The notes: generated by a model from the letters alone, not told the origin. A DNA stretch of 64,000 bases from Mesorhizobium ciceri WSM4083 (GCF_000519305.1 NZ_KI912610.1:963949-1027948); one strand, 5' to 3'; counted from the stretch's first letter, positions 33,976-43,684 are shown. Made by a program: numbers and translations.

Positions 33976-34257
33976 ATGACCAACACTAAGATCACCATGC
34001 TGACCGCCGTCCTTCTGCTCGGCTCGTTCATGGGTGCCACACAGGCAGCCACCCTGAAGGCCGCGCCGGTCAAGCCGTCCAGCCCGGGTGTCATCACTGC
34101 CCCGAGCGGCGGCGCCACCGAAGACCACTACTGCAAGAACGGCCATGCAAAATTCGCCAATTGCAGCGCCGATTTCGTCGCCGCCTGCAAGAAGGTTGGT
34201 GGCACCATGTCGGATGTTCAGGGCTGGGGTGGGCGTACTTGCTTCACGCCCTCCTGA
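33976..34257 (+). CDS. Small secreted four-cysteine protein, function unknown
   Basis: 93 residues. A Sec signal peptide (ITMLTAVLLLGSFMGATQAA) is followed by a short Pro/Ala linker and a C-terminal part with four cysteines (DHYCKNGHAKFANCSADFVA, then ACKKVGG and RTCFTPS), likely two disulfides in the periplasm. SD AGAGGA lies eight bases before the ATG. Single gene, ending at a rho-independent terminator. I do not recognise the family. Confidence 0.75.
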   Translation: MTNTKITMLTAVLLLGSFMGATQAATLKAAPVKPSSPGVITAPSGGATEDHYCKNGHAKFANCSADFVAACKKVGGTMSDVQGWGGRTCFTPS

Positions 34258-34302
34258 TACCGTCTCAGGTCAGGCCCCCTGACTTCGCATGGATGTCACC
34301 CG

Positions 34303-34331
34303 GAAAACCCCGCTTCGGCGGGGTTTTCTGC
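34303..34331 (+). terminator. Rho-independent terminator
   Basis: GAAAACCCCGC, loop TTCG, GCGGGGTTTTCT: an 11-bp stem with a stable tetraloop and T-run, 46 bases after the small secreted protein gene. Confidence 0.92.
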
Positions 34332-34442
34332 GTTTTGATCGAACAATGGTAAAACATTCTTATTCTGGTCAACTTTTGTTCATTTGACTTCGGCCGACCC
34401 GACCGGCCGTTTGCGCTAATTGAGCAAAACAGAGGAGCTATA

Positions 34443-34895
34443 ATGTCGGCAAGCACGGACAATCCCCGCAACGCCCTTGTCATCCCGGTCCTTGGCAGGC
34501 TTTACGCGGCTCTGCACGATGGTGCCGAAACCGTTCTTCGCGTCGTCGCCGGTGGGTTTCTCGCCATCCACGGTTCGCAGAAGATCACCAATCCCTTCGG
34601 CGCTGCCGAGATGGTCGAGGGTCTCGGCTTCTATCCGGGCGCGTTGTGGTCGTTGCTTCTGGCCTGCACTGAATTCTTCGGCGGCATCTTCATCGCCATC
34701 GGGTTTTTGACGCGGCCGGCCGCCTTTGCCGGCCTGTTCGTGCTGCTGGTCACGGTCTGGTTCCACTGGGTCACGATGGGCCAAGGTTATTCGGGCGCGG
34801 AAAAATCGCTGCTGTGGGCGGCGATCCTGCTCTTCTTCGTCATTCGCGGCGGCAACCGCCATTCGGTCGACGGCCGTATCGGCAAAGCGTTCTGA
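34443..34895 (+). CDS. DoxX-family membrane protein
   Basis: 150 residues with four hydrophobic segments. ETVLRVVAGGFLAIHGSQKI, EFFGGIFIAIGFLTRPAAF and VWFHWVTMGQG fit the DoxX family of small inner-membrane proteins tied to redox or thiol stress. ATG has AGAGGAG upstream. Followed 94 bases later by the NDUFA9-like gene. Exact role unknown. Confidence 0.85.
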   Translation: MSASTDNPRNALVIPVLGRLYAALHDGAETVLRVVAGGFLAIHGSQKITNPFGAAEMVEGLGFYPGALWSLLLACTEFFGGIFIAIGFLTRPAAFAGLFVLLVTVWFHWVTMGQGYSGAEKSLLWAAILLFFVIRGGNRHSVDGRIGKAF

Positions 34896-34988
34896 CAGGT
34901 TGATAGCGACGACGCGTCGCCCTTTGCCTTTGGCACGAAACGGATTATGAAACGGCTTCAGCCAAGCTTGCGAGCGCCGGAGCCAGCC

Positions 34989-35966
34989 ATGACCGAAATC
35001 CTGCAGACCCCAAAGCTCGTCGTCGTCTTTGGCGGGTCAGGCTTTGTTGGCCGCCATGTCGTGCGCGCGTTGGCTAAGCGCGGCTATCGCATCCGGGTCG
35101 CCTGCCGGCGGCCCGATCTTGCCGGCCATCTGCAGCCGCTCGGCAATGTCGGCCAGATCCAGCCGGTGCAGGCCAATGTGCGCGTGCGCTGGTCGGTAGA
35201 CCGCGCCGTGCAAGGCGCCGACCATGTCGTCAATCTGGTCGCCATCCTGCATGAGAGCGGCCGGCAGAAATTCTCCGCCGTGCACGAGTTCGGCGCCCGC
35301 GCAGTGGCCGAGGCCGCGCGCTCGGTCGGCGCCGGCCTGACCCACATTTCTGCGCTTGGCGCCGATCTGGACTCCGAATCAGACTACGCGCGAACCAAGG
35401 CGCTTGGCGAAAAGGCTGTGCTGGAGACGATCAAAGACGCCGTGATCTTGCGGCCGTCGATCAATTTCGGCCCTGAGGACAGCTTCTTCAACCGCTTCGC
35501 CAACATGGCGCGCTATTCGCCGGTGCTGCCGCTGATCGGCGGCGGCCAGACCAAGTTCCAGCCGGTCTATGTCGGCGACGTGGCCGAGGCGGTGGCGCGC
35601 TCGGTCGACGGCAAGATCGATGGCGGCCAGATCTATGAACTCGGCGGGCCGAAGGTGCTCACCTTCAAGGAGTGCATGGAAGAGCTGCTCGAGGTGATCG
35701 AGCGCAAGCGCCTGCTGGTGCCGGTGCCGTGGTGGGTGGCCAACATCCAGGCCTCGATCCTCGGCCTCTTACCCAATCCGCTACTGACCAAGGACCAGGT
35801 GATGCAGTTGCGCGAGCACAACGTCGTTTCGGACGCCGCCAACAAGACCAACAGGACGCTTGCGGGGCTCGGCATCCAGCCGCAATCGATCGCGACGATC
35901 CTGCCCAGCTACCTCTGGCGCTACCGCGCCGCCGGGCAGTTCCAGCAGCGCAAGCCTGCAGCATAG
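34989..35966 (+). CDS. Complex I NDUFA9-like NAD(P)-binding protein
   Basis: 325 residues, atypical SDR. Cofactor motif VVFGGSGFVGRHVVRALAKR, then RVACRRPDLAGHLQPLG, THISALGADLDSESDYARTK (Tyr/Lys in YARTK) and ILRPSINFGPEDSFFNRF. This is the alphaproteobacterial relative of the mitochondrial complex I accessory subunit NDUFA9; a role with complex I is inferred from the family. ATG at 34989 (MTEILQTPKL) has GGAG upstream; a start at 34947 is also open. Confidence 0.88.
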   Translation: MTEILQTPKLVVVFGGSGFVGRHVVRALAKRGYRIRVACRRPDLAGHLQPLGNVGQIQPVQANVRVRWSVDRAVQGADHVVNLVAILHESGRQKFSAVHEFGARAVAEAARSVGAGLTHISALGADLDSESDYARTKALGEKAVLETIKDAVILRPSINFGPEDSFFNRFANMARYSPVLPLIGGGQTKFQPVYVGDVAEAVARSVDGKIDGGQIYELGGPKVLTFKECMEELLEVIERKRLLVPVPWWVANIQASILGLLPNPLLTKDQVMQLREHNVVSDAANKTNRTLAGLGIQPQSIATILPSYLWRYRAAGQFQQRKPAA

Positions 35967-35995
35967 TACAGCACGGTTGACCGAAGGTGTCACGC

Positions 35996-37363
35996 CTAAC
36001 GGGGCGTGACCCGCATCGGCAAGCCACCTTGCGGCTGGGTGGTGAGTTTCTGCACCGGCCAGGGTTTCGTTTCGGCGGTGGTGTCGAAGCGGAAGCGCGA
36101 CAGCATGATCGCCAGCGCGATGATCGCCTCCTGCATGGCGAAGCTGGCGCCGATGCAGACACGCGGGCCGGCGCCAAACGGCAGATACTGGAAGCGGTCG
36201 ATCTTTTCACGATTTCCCGGGTGGAAACGCTCCGGCAGGAAGGCACCCGGCCGGTCCCAAAGCTTCCTATGGCGGTGGACGACCCAAGGCATCACCAGCA
36301 CCGCGGCGTGCTTGGGGATATGAAGATCCTTCCACATTTCCGGTTCGATCGGCTCGCGGTTGATCGATGGCGCCGGCGGATAGAGCCTGAGCGCTTCGTC
36401 GAAAGCCGCACGCGTGAACGGCATGGCATCGAGCCATTTCGTCGGATCGGGCTCGCGCGCCAGCACCTGGTCGATCTCCTGCTCGACCCGGTCGCGCTCC
36501 CACGGTGATTCAGCCAGGCAATAGAGCGTCCAGCCCAGAGCCCGCGCGGTCGTCTCATGGCCGGCGCCGATGAAGGTGATGATGTTGTCCTCGACCTCGG
36601 CCCGCGTCAGCCCGTCGGGTCCCTCGGCCTTGAGCAGCAGTGTCAGGAAATCCTGCGGCACGGCATCGGGATCGCGTTTGAATTTCGCTTCACGCATCTT
36701 GACCGTATCGGTGACGATCTTGCGGAAATAGGCCATGGTCTTGCGGCCGCGGATGCGGGTCAGCCTCGGCAGCCAGTCGGGCGCGCGCAACAGATCGAGC
36801 GGATCGACGCGGCCCATGGTCTCGAACAGGCGGTCGATCTCGTTGGCGAAACTGCCCGGCTCGCCCGATATCTCGCCGGAAAATAGCGTCTCGGCCAGGA
36901 TGTCGTAGGTGAGCAGCGTCATGTCATGAGCGATGTCGGACGTGCCGCCGTCTTCATAGCGGGTGACGAAGTCCAGCGTGCGTCTCAGCATCGGCTGGGC
37001 GAAGCCGAAGATGTGGCGCGGCGTGAACACCGGCGCCATCGCCTTGCGCGACCGCTTCCAGACCTCGCCCTCGGCGGTCAGCAGGCCGTCGCGCAGGATC
37101 GGCCGCAGGATCTTCTGGCGCACCGTCGCCATCTTGTAGTTCCTGGCGTTGTCGACCAGCACATGGCGGATCAGGCCCGGATCATTGGCGACGATCAAAT
37201 GTCCACCAACGCCGCTCGCCGAGATCCACGGCTCGTTATAGGTATGCTCACCCCACAATTCGAGCGGGTTGCGGTAGACGATGCGGATCATCTCCAGCGT
37301 CGAGGGCGGCGTCGTGCGCGGCTTCGGCGCCGGGGGAATGAAGGGGGCGGGCTGGATGTCCAT
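35996..37363 (-). CDS. Cytochrome P450
   Basis: 455 residues. I-helix AGHETTARALGWTLYCLAE, ExxR in EALRLYPPAP, the PERF segment LPERFHP, and heme ligand loop FGAGPRVCIGASFAMQEAI with the axial Cys. It resembles bacterial P450s close to CYP110/CYP102-like fatty-acid or terpene hydroxylases more than class I camphor types. ATG at 37363 (MDIQPAPFIPP) is the family-like start; upstream codons in frame look non-coding. No ferredoxin or reductase gene lies beside it; the divergent gene encodes an FMN reductase. Substrate unknown. Confidence 0.9.
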   Translation of the reverse strand: MDIQPAPFIPPAPKPRTTPPSTLEMIRIVYRNPLELWGEHTYNEPWISASGVGGHLIVANDPGLIRHVLVDNARNYKMATVRQKILRPILRDGLLTAEGEVWKRSRKAMAPVFTPRHIFGFAQPMLRRTLDFVTRYEDGGTSDIAHDMTLLTYDILAETLFSGEISGEPGSFANEIDRLFETMGRVDPLDLLRAPDWLPRLTRIRGRKTMAYFRKIVTDTVKMREAKFKRDPDAVPQDFLTLLLKAEGPDGLTRAEVEDNIITFIGAGHETTARALGWTLYCLAESPWERDRVEQEIDQVLAREPDPTKWLDAMPFTRAAFDEALRLYPPAPSINREPIEPEMWKDLHIPKHAAVLVMPWVVHRHRKLWDRPGAFLPERFHPGNREKIDRFQYLPFGAGPRVCIGASFAMQEAIIALAIMLSRFRFDTTAETKPWPVQKLTTQPQGGLPMRVTPR

Positions 37364-37540
37364 GCTGTGCTCCGCTGATACCCCAATGTAGTGGGCCGCA
37401 AAGCAGGCGTCCATGTGACCGAACGGCAAGGCCCTGCTCTCCGGAATGTGACCGGTTACCGAGAGGTGCCTTCTTGTTGCCCCGGGCGGCATGCCTTAGG
37501 TGGCAGTCACCAATGGATACCGCCACCGCAGGAGCCCAGC

Positions 37541-38110
37541 TTGAAGCACCAGTTGAACATCATCATCGGCAGCACGCGGCCAGGCCGCGCAGGACCGGTT
37601 TTTGCCGAGTGGCTGGAGACGTTCGCGCGCGAGCACGGGAAATTCGAGCCTGTGCTGACCGACATCGATGCGTTCAAGCTTCCGGTGCTGGACGAACCGC
37701 ACCATCCAAGGCTCGGCAATTACCAGAACGACCATACCAAGGCCTGGTCGAAAGCGATCGATGCCGCCGACGCCTTCGTCTTCGTGGCGCCGGAATACAA
37801 TTATTTCGTGGCGCCGGCGATCGTCAACGCGATCGATTATCTCTCGCGTGAATGGAAGTACAAGCCTGCCGCCATTTTCAGCTATGGCGGCGTCTCCGGC
37901 GGCCTGCGCGCGGCGCAAGCGCTGAAGCCGCTGCTGACCTCGGTGGGTGTCATGCCGATCCCGGAAGGCGTCGCGCTGCCGATGTACCAGAAACTGCTCG
38001 ATGAGAACGGCGCTTTCAACGCCGGCGAACAGGTGCAGGGCGGAGCCAAAGCCATGCTCGACGAGCTGTTGCGCTGGAGCGAGGCTTTGAAGCCGATGCG
38101 GGCTGCCTGA
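37541..38110 (+). CDS. NADPH-dependent FMN reductase-family protein
   Basis: 189 residues of flavodoxin-like fold. LNIIIGSTRPGRAGPVFAEW is the FMN phosphate loop and VAPEYNYFVAPAIVNAIDYL the second flavin loop; YGGVSGGLRAAQALKPLLT follows. The TTG at 37541 with GGAG seven bases upstream gives the usual length; longer starts add a foreign tail. Reduces flavins or quinones in the cytoplasm. Divergent from the P450, but a functional link is only a possibility. Confidence 0.86.
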   Translation: MKHQLNIIIGSTRPGRAGPVFAEWLETFAREHGKFEPVLTDIDAFKLPVLDEPHHPRLGNYQNDHTKAWSKAIDAADAFVFVAPEYNYFVAPAIVNAIDYLSREWKYKPAAIFSYGGVSGGLRAAQALKPLLTSVGVMPIPEGVALPMYQKLLDENGAFNAGEQVQGGAKAMLDELLRWSEALKPMRAA

Positions 38111-38163
38111 AGACGCTGGTCTTCAGCAAAAAGCCCGGCTTGCTCATGGCATAAAGAGGTGGA

Positions 38164-40821
38164 ATGTTCGCGCAAATGGACAAGCCGGGGGGGCGGTTCG
38201 ACTTGCGTTTGCTTTTTGCCTTGCTGCTGATGCTCATGAGCACCGCTGCCGCGGTGGCTGAGCGACGCGTGGCACTGGTCATCGCCGCTGACGACTACCG
38301 CCTGATCCGGCCGCTTGCCAATCCGGTCCATGACGGCGAGGCGATGGCAGCGGTGCTGAAGAAGCTCGGCTTCGAGGTCGTCCTCGAAACCAATCGCGAC
38401 CTGCGGCGCATGCGCCGCGCCCTCGACGATTTTCGCCAGGATGCCAAAGGCGCCGACGTGGCGCTGGTCTATTTCTCCGGCCACGGTGTCGAAATCTCGG
38501 GCGACAACCGACTGCTGCCGGTCGATGCCGACGCCTCCTCGCTCGATGCGCTGGAGAAGACCAGCCTGCCGCTGGAGGAGGTGCGTGACAGCGTGGCCGC
38601 CACTGCCAAGGTCGGCCTGATCATGCTAGACGCTTGCCGCAGCGATCCTTTCTCGGGAAGCAGCGGTGAAGGGCGCGGCGCGACCTCGCTGGCAAAGGAT
38701 GTCGCGGAAAAAGCCCGGCCGGGTCTCGGCCGCACTGGCCGCGCCGAAAACATCCTGTTCGCCTTTTCCGCTGCACCGGGTGAGACGGCCGCCGACGGAA
38801 CCGGCCGGAACTCGCCATTCACCACAGCGCTGACCAGATATCTCGGCACCGACGGGCTCGAGATCCGCTCGGTGCTGACGCTGGTGCAGCAGGAGGTCTA
38901 CGATTTGTCGCGGGGCAAGCAGCTGCCCTATGTCGAGAGCGGCCTGCCGAAGCTGTTCTTTGCCGCGAAGGCGAGGCAGGACTTGCCCGAGCGCGAGCGC
39001 CTGTTGCTTGCCATGGCCGATGTGACGCTGGAAATGCGCGGTGAGGTCGAGCAGGTTGCCAGCGATGCCGACATGCCGCTGGCGCCGCTCTATGGCGCGC
39101 TGATCAGCTCCGACGCCAGCCACCTTTCGGCGGACAGCCTGAATGCCAGGCTGCGAGAGGCGGCCGACGCTTTCGTCAAGGTGCGCGGCGAGATGAGGAC
39201 GCTGGCCTCCGATGATCCGCAGGTGACGGAATTGCGCCGGCAGGCCGAGGAGCAGCTTTCGCTCGGCGCCTTCGATGGCGCCCGCGCCATCCTCGCCAGA
39301 GCCGCCGACATCGACAATGTTTCGCGCAACGCCTTGATGGCCAATTTCGTCAACCGCACGCTGTCCGAGGCGGCGACGCGTTTCCTGTCGGGCGGTGCGG
39401 CGCGTGCCGACCTCGACTATGCCACGGCCATCAAGGATTATGAATCGGTCCTGGCCCTTTACGGCGAGGCCGGGCAAACCGATCTGACCCTGGACCAGGC
39501 CGATCGCCAGATCCGAACGCTGGACGAGCTCGGCAAGCTCTACACCCTTGTCGGCAACACCGATGCGGCAGGCCGCGCCTTTGCAGCGCTGGTGTCCAAT
39601 CTCGAGCTGCGTTCGGCCCGGGAAACCGACCCGAGCGTCAAGCGCGATTTTGCCGTCAGCCACATCAAGCTCGGCAACATCAAGCTGGCGCAGGGCGACC
39701 TGCCGCAAGCGCTGGAAAACTATCAGGCCGCCAGGACCATGCTCCGAGATCTCACCACGGCCGAGCCCGATCATCTGCCATGGTTCGGCGACTTCGCTAT
39801 GGCCGACGACAAGATCGGCAATGTGCTGGTGACGCAAGGCGATCTGGCCGGTGCCGCACAGGTCTACCAGGAAAGCCTGTCGATCAAGAAGCAGCTTGCC
39901 GACAACGAACCGGAGCGCGCCGAGCTGCAGCGTGACCTGACCATCAGCTATGACGAGATCGGCGGCCTTGCCCGGGTCATGGGGCAACTGGACAACGCCC
40001 AGGTGGCCTACGAGGAGAGCCTGAAGATCCGATTGGCATTGGCCGAAAGGAAGCCGCAGGATGCCGAACGGCAGCGCGATGTGTCGGTCAGCCATGATAC
40101 GATCGGCGACCTCAAGCGCGAGCGCGGCGATGCGGCGGGCGCACTCGCGTCCTATAAAGCGGGCCATGCGATCGTCGAGCGGCTGGTGGGCCGCGACCCC
40201 GACAACAGTGAGCTGAAGCGCGACCTGTCGGTCGGCAACGCAAAAATCGGCAATGCGCTGGGCGACCAGGAGGACTGGCCGGCAGCCCTCGCCGCCTACA
40301 GGCAAGCGCTCTCGATAGCCCGCGTGCTGGCGGCCGGTGACCCCGCCAACACCGACTGGCAACGCGACCTTTCGGTCAGCCTGGAGAAGGTCGCCGGCAT
40401 TCTGGCGATACAGGGCGACCGTGCTGGAGCGCTCAACGCCTATACAGACAGTTTCGCTATCGCCGACCGACTGGCCAAGCTCGATCCAGCCAATGCCGAC
40501 TGGCAACGCGACCTGTCGATCACGCTGTCCGAGATCGGCATGCTCAAGGCCAGGCAGCGCGACGTCAAAGGCGCGCGGCAGGCTTTCCAGGACAGCCTGG
40601 ATATCCGCCAGCGGCTTGCCGAGGCAGATCCGGACAACGCCACCTGGCAGCGCGACCTGGTAGTTGCCATGATCGACTACGCTCAGGTCGCCAGGAACCC
40701 CAAGGCTGTGCTTTCGCAAGCGCTCGACATGACGCTGGAGCTCGACCGCAGCGGGCGGCTGGCGCCGCGATACAAGTTCATGATCAAGTTTCTCAAGGAC
40801 CGGCTGGCCAATGTGAAATAG
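38164..40821 (+). CDS. Secreted caspase-family (C14) protein with a TPR array
   Basis: 885 residues. A signal peptide or signal anchor (LRLLFALLLMLMSTAAAVAE) is followed by a caspase-like domain (about 35-270) with RVALVIAADDYRLIRPLANP, catalytic His107 in YFSGHGVE and Cys158 in LDACRSDPF. A helical middle leads to seven exact 48-residue TPR-like repeats (488-823) with a degenerate eighth, each of the form xxWQRDLSVSxxKIGxxLxxQGDxxGALxxY. It is an orthocaspase-type protein exported to the periplasm or anchored outside. Substrate and role unknown. SD AGAGGTGGA. Monocistronic. Confidence 0.88.
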   Translation: MFAQMDKPGGRFDLRLLFALLLMLMSTAAAVAERRVALVIAADDYRLIRPLANPVHDGEAMAAVLKKLGFEVVLETNRDLRRMRRALDDFRQDAKGADVALVYFSGHGVEISGDNRLLPVDADASSLDALEKTSLPLEEVRDSVAATAKVGLIMLDACRSDPFSGSSGEGRGATSLAKDVAEKARPGLGRTGRAENILFAFSAAPGETAADGTGRNSPFTTALTRYLGTDGLEIRSVLTLVQQEVYDLSRGKQLPYVESGLPKLFFAAKARQDLPERERLLLAMADVTLEMRGEVEQVASDADMPLAPLYGALISSDASHLSADSLNARLREAADAFVKVRGEMRTLASDDPQVTELRRQAEEQLSLGAFDGARAILARAADIDNVSRNALMANFVNRTLSEAATRFLSGGAARADLDYATAIKDYESVLALYGEAGQTDLTLDQADRQIRTLDELGKLYTLVGNTDAAGRAFAALVSNLELRSARETDPSVKRDFAVSHIKLGNIKLAQGDLPQALENYQAARTMLRDLTTAEPDHLPWFGDFAMADDKIGNVLVTQGDLAGAAQVYQESLSIKKQLADNEPERAELQRDLTISYDEIGGLARVMGQLDNAQVAYEESLKIRLALAERKPQDAERQRDVSVSHDTIGDLKRERGDAAGALASYKAGHAIVERLVGRDPDNSELKRDLSVGNAKIGNALGDQEDWPAALAAYRQALSIARVLAAGDPANTDWQRDLSVSLEKVAGILAIQGDRAGALNAYTDSFAIADRLAKLDPANADWQRDLSITLSEIGMLKARQRDVKGARQAFQDSLDIRQRLAEADPDNATWQRDLVVAMIDYAQVARNPKAVLSQALDMTLELDRSGRLAPRYKFMIKFLKDRLANVK

Positions 40822-40981
40822 GGCTTGGCGAGAGCCCGTCATGGACAGACGGCTCATTCCCGTGAAATGCCCGCAAACCTTGGAAAAACCGCCTTTTGCG
40901 CCTATATCTAGTCGATATCAGAGGCGCGATTCGGCGCGGATTTTTTGCGCTGTGCAAGCGGCATCCAGACAACAGGTTTTC

Positions 40982-43453
40982 ATGAGCGATCAGATCGACA
41001 ACAACAACGGCGCTGAAGCCGAATACGGCGCCGATTCCATCAAGGTTTTGAAGGGGTTGGACGCTGTCCGCAAACGCCCCGGAATGTACATCGGCGATAC
41101 CGACGACGGTTCGGGCCTGCATCACATGGTCTATGAGGTGGTCGACAACGCCATCGATGAGGCGCTTGCCGGTCACGCCGACCTCGTTACCGTGACGCTC
41201 AACCCCGACGGTTCGGTCACTGTGATCGACAATGGCCGCGGAATTCCGACCGATATCCACACCGGAGAAGGCATTTCGGCGGCCGAAGTGATCATGACGC
41301 AGCTGCATGCCGGCGGCAAGTTCGACCAGAATTCCTACAAGGTCTCGGGCGGCCTGCATGGCGTCGGCGTGTCGGTGGTCAACGCGCTGTCGGCGTGGCT
41401 GAAGCTGAAAATCCGCCGCAACGGCCAGATCTTCGAGATGAGTTTCACGCATGGCAATGCCGACGCACCGCTGAAGGCGACCGGCAGCTATGAGCAGGAC
41501 AAGCAGCCGGGCACCTATGAGGGCCGCAGCGGCAGCCAGATCACCTTCTTCCCGTCGTCTGAGACCTTCACCATGGTCGAGTTCGACTTCGGCACGCTGG
41601 AACACCGGCTGCGCGAGCTTGCCTTCCTCAATTCCGGCGTGCGCATCATTTTGACCGATGCCCGTCACGCCGATGTCGTGCGCCATGAACTGCACTATGA
41701 TGGGGGCCTCGAAGAATTCGTCAAATATCTCGACCGGGTCAAGAAACCGCTGATCGACAAGCCGATCGCCATCCGGGCGGAGCGCGATGGGATCACCGTC
41801 GAAGTGGCGATGTGGTGGAACGACAGCTACCACGAGAACGTGCTGGCCTTCACCAACAACATCCCGCAGCGCGATGGCGGCACGCATCTGGCCGGCTTTC
41901 GCGGCGCGCTGACGCGTCAGATCACCGGCTATGGCGAATCCTCCGGGCTGACCAAGAAGGAAAAGGTCTCGCTGATCGGCGACGATTGCCGCGAAGGTCT
42001 GACGGCGGTGCTGTCGGTCAAGGTTCCAGATCCGAAATTCTCCTCGCAGACCAAGGACAAGCTGGTTTCGTCGGAAGTCCGTCCTGTCGTCGAAGGCCTC
42101 GTCAACGAAGCGCTCGGCACCTGGCTGGAAGAACACCCGAGCGAAGGCAAGGTGGTCGTCGACAAGGTGATCCAGGCGGCTGCGGCGCGCGAAGCGGCGC
42201 GCAAGGCGCGCGATATCACCCGCAAGAGCTCGCTCGGCGTCACTTCCCTGCCCGGCAAGCTGGCTGACTGCCAGGAACGCGACCCGGCGAAATCCGAAAT
42301 CTTCATCGTCGAGGGTGATTCCGCCGGCGGCTCGGCCAAAGGTGGGCGTTCGCGCCAAAACCAGGCGATCCTGCCGTTGCGCGGCAAGATCCTCAATGTC
42401 GAGCGGGCGCGCTTCGACCGCATGCTCGGCTCCGACATGATCGGCACGTTGATCACGGCGCTCGGCACCTCGATCGGCAAGGACGAGTTCAACGCCGACA
42501 AGCTGCGCTACCACAAGATCATCCTGATGACCGACGCCGACGTCGACGGCGCCCATATCAGAACCTTGCTGCTGACCTTCTTCTTCCGGCAGATGCCGGA
42601 GCTGATCGAGCGCGGCCATCTCTACATCGCCCAGCCGCCGCTCTACAAGGTGACGCGCGGCAAGAGCTCGCAATACATCAAGGACGAGAGCGCGTTCGAA
42701 GAGTTCCTGATCGGCTCGGGACTGGAGGAAGCATCGCTTACGCTTGGCTCGGGCGAGGTTCGCATCGGACAGGACCTGCGCGGAGCCATCGACGACGCAC
42801 TGGCGGTGCGCCAGCTGATCAACGGCCTGCACACGCGCTACAACAGAGGCGTGGTCGAGCAGGCGGCGATCGCCGGCGGGCTCAACCCGGACGTGTTCAC
42901 CGATCTCGGCCGCGCCAACGACATGGCGGAGCGGATTGCAAAACGCCTCGACATCATTGCCGAGGACACCGAGCGCGGCTGGACCGGCCGCATGTCGACC
43001 TCGAACGAGGGTGTCGGCGGCTATGTGTTCGAGCGCACGGTGCGCAGCGTCAAGGAATACGCGCATCTCGATCTGGCGCTGATCAATTCCGCCGACGCAC
43101 GCCAGCTCGACCGCTACGCACAGCGCCTCAGCGAGGTCTACGGGTCGCCGCCGGTGCTGCGCCGCAAGGATGTCTCCGAAACCATCTCGGGGCCCCTGGC
43201 GATGCTCAATGCGGTCTTTGCGACCGGCCGCAAGGGCCTGACCATGCAGCGCTACAAGGGTCTCGGCGAGATGAACGCCGAACAGCTGTGGGAAACCACG
43301 CTCGACCCGAATGTGCGCTCGCTGCTGCAGGTCAAGGTCAATGACGCCACCGACGCGGACTCGCTGTTCTCGCGGCTGATGGGTGACGAGGTCGAACCCA
43401 GGCGCGAGTTCATCCAGGACAACGCGCTGTCGGTCGCCAATCTGGACATCTGA
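40982..43453 (+). CDS. gyrB: DNA gyrase subunit B
   Basis: 823 residues. ATPase domain with RKRPGMYIGDTDDGSGLHHM, VIDNGRGIPTDIHTGEGISA and the lid GGLHGVGVSVVNALS; TOPRIM with EGDSAGGSAKGGRSRQNQAI-LPLRGKILNVE and MTDADVDGAHIRTLLLTFFF; C-terminal QRYKGLGEMN. It introduces negative supercoils with GyrA. ATG at 40982 (MSDQIDNNNGAEAEY) fits the family; earlier in-frame ATG at 40841 is not supported. Followed by an 11-bp hairpin. Confidence 0.98.
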   Translation: MSDQIDNNNGAEAEYGADSIKVLKGLDAVRKRPGMYIGDTDDGSGLHHMVYEVVDNAIDEALAGHADLVTVTLNPDGSVTVIDNGRGIPTDIHTGEGISAAEVIMTQLHAGGKFDQNSYKVSGGLHGVGVSVVNALSAWLKLKIRRNGQIFEMSFTHGNADAPLKATGSYEQDKQPGTYEGRSGSQITFFPSSETFTMVEFDFGTLEHRLRELAFLNSGVRIILTDARHADVVRHELHYDGGLEEFVKYLDRVKKPLIDKPIAIRAERDGITVEVAMWWNDSYHENVLAFTNNIPQRDGGTHLAGFRGALTRQITGYGESSGLTKKEKVSLIGDDCREGLTAVLSVKVPDPKFSSQTKDKLVSSEVRPVVEGLVNEALGTWLEEHPSEGKVVVDKVIQAAAAREAARKARDITRKSSLGVTSLPGKLADCQERDPAKSEIFIVEGDSAGGSAKGGRSRQNQAILPLRGKILNVERARFDRMLGSDMIGTLITALGTSIGKDEFNADKLRYHKIILMTDADVDGAHIRTLLLTFFFRQMPELIERGHLYIAQPPLYKVTRGKSSQYIKDESAFEEFLIGSGLEEASLTLGSGEVRIGQDLRGAIDDALAVRQLINGLHTRYNRGVVEQAAIAGGLNPDVFTDLGRANDMAERIAKRLDIIAEDTERGWTGRMSTSNEGVGGYVFERTVRSVKEYAHLDLALINSADARQLDRYAQRLSEVYGSPPVLRRKDVSETISGPLAMLNAVFATGRKGLTMQRYKGLGEMNAEQLWETTLDPNVRSLLQVKVNDATDADSLFSRLMGDEVEPRREFIQDNALSVANLDI

Positions 43454-43470
43454 TCTGGACGTTAAATCTG

Positions 43471-43496
43471 AATTGGCGCGCTGCGGCGCGCCAATT
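43471..43496 (+). terminator. Hairpin after gyrB
   Basis: AATTGGCGCGC, loop TGCG, GCGCGCCAATT: a perfect 11-bp stem 18 bases after the gyrB stop. No T-run follows, so it may be a rho-dependent or 3'-end-stabilising structure rather than an intrinsic terminator. Confidence 0.7.
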
Positions 43497-43597
43497 GCTC
43501 CACCGGTGGCAACAAAATCATTTTACAACGCGCCGGAACGGAAGTCCCTGCGAGACATTGTGACAACATCGATCACAATTTCTTACAGGAGGCCTTC

Positions 43598-43675
43598 ATG
43601 GGACGCGGCATTTTGCTCTGGTTGCTCGGTATTCCGATCCCGATCATCATTCTGATCATGCTGTTCGTAAGGTAG
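43598..43675 (+). CDS. 25-residue single-pass membrane peptide
   Basis: ATG at 43598 with a near-perfect AGGAGG five bases upstream opens a 25-codon frame: MGRGILLWLLGIPIPIIILI then MLFVR, stop TAG. Almost the whole peptide is one hydrophobic segment with a Gly-Ile-Pro-Ile-Pro kink, which I recall as a recurrent tiny membrane protein of alphaproteobacteria. It lies nine bases before the next membrane-protein gene, suggesting an operon. Function unknown. Confidence 0.8.
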   Translation: MGRGILLWLLGIPIPIIILIMLFVR

Positions 43676-43684
43676 GGGGCTTCC

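Noticed and set aside
38626..43066. Long minus-strand frames opposite the caspase-TPR and gyrB genes
   Set aside because: Both are antisense shadows; their repeats mirror the TPR units and gyrB codons, and they lack ribosome sites and family motifs.
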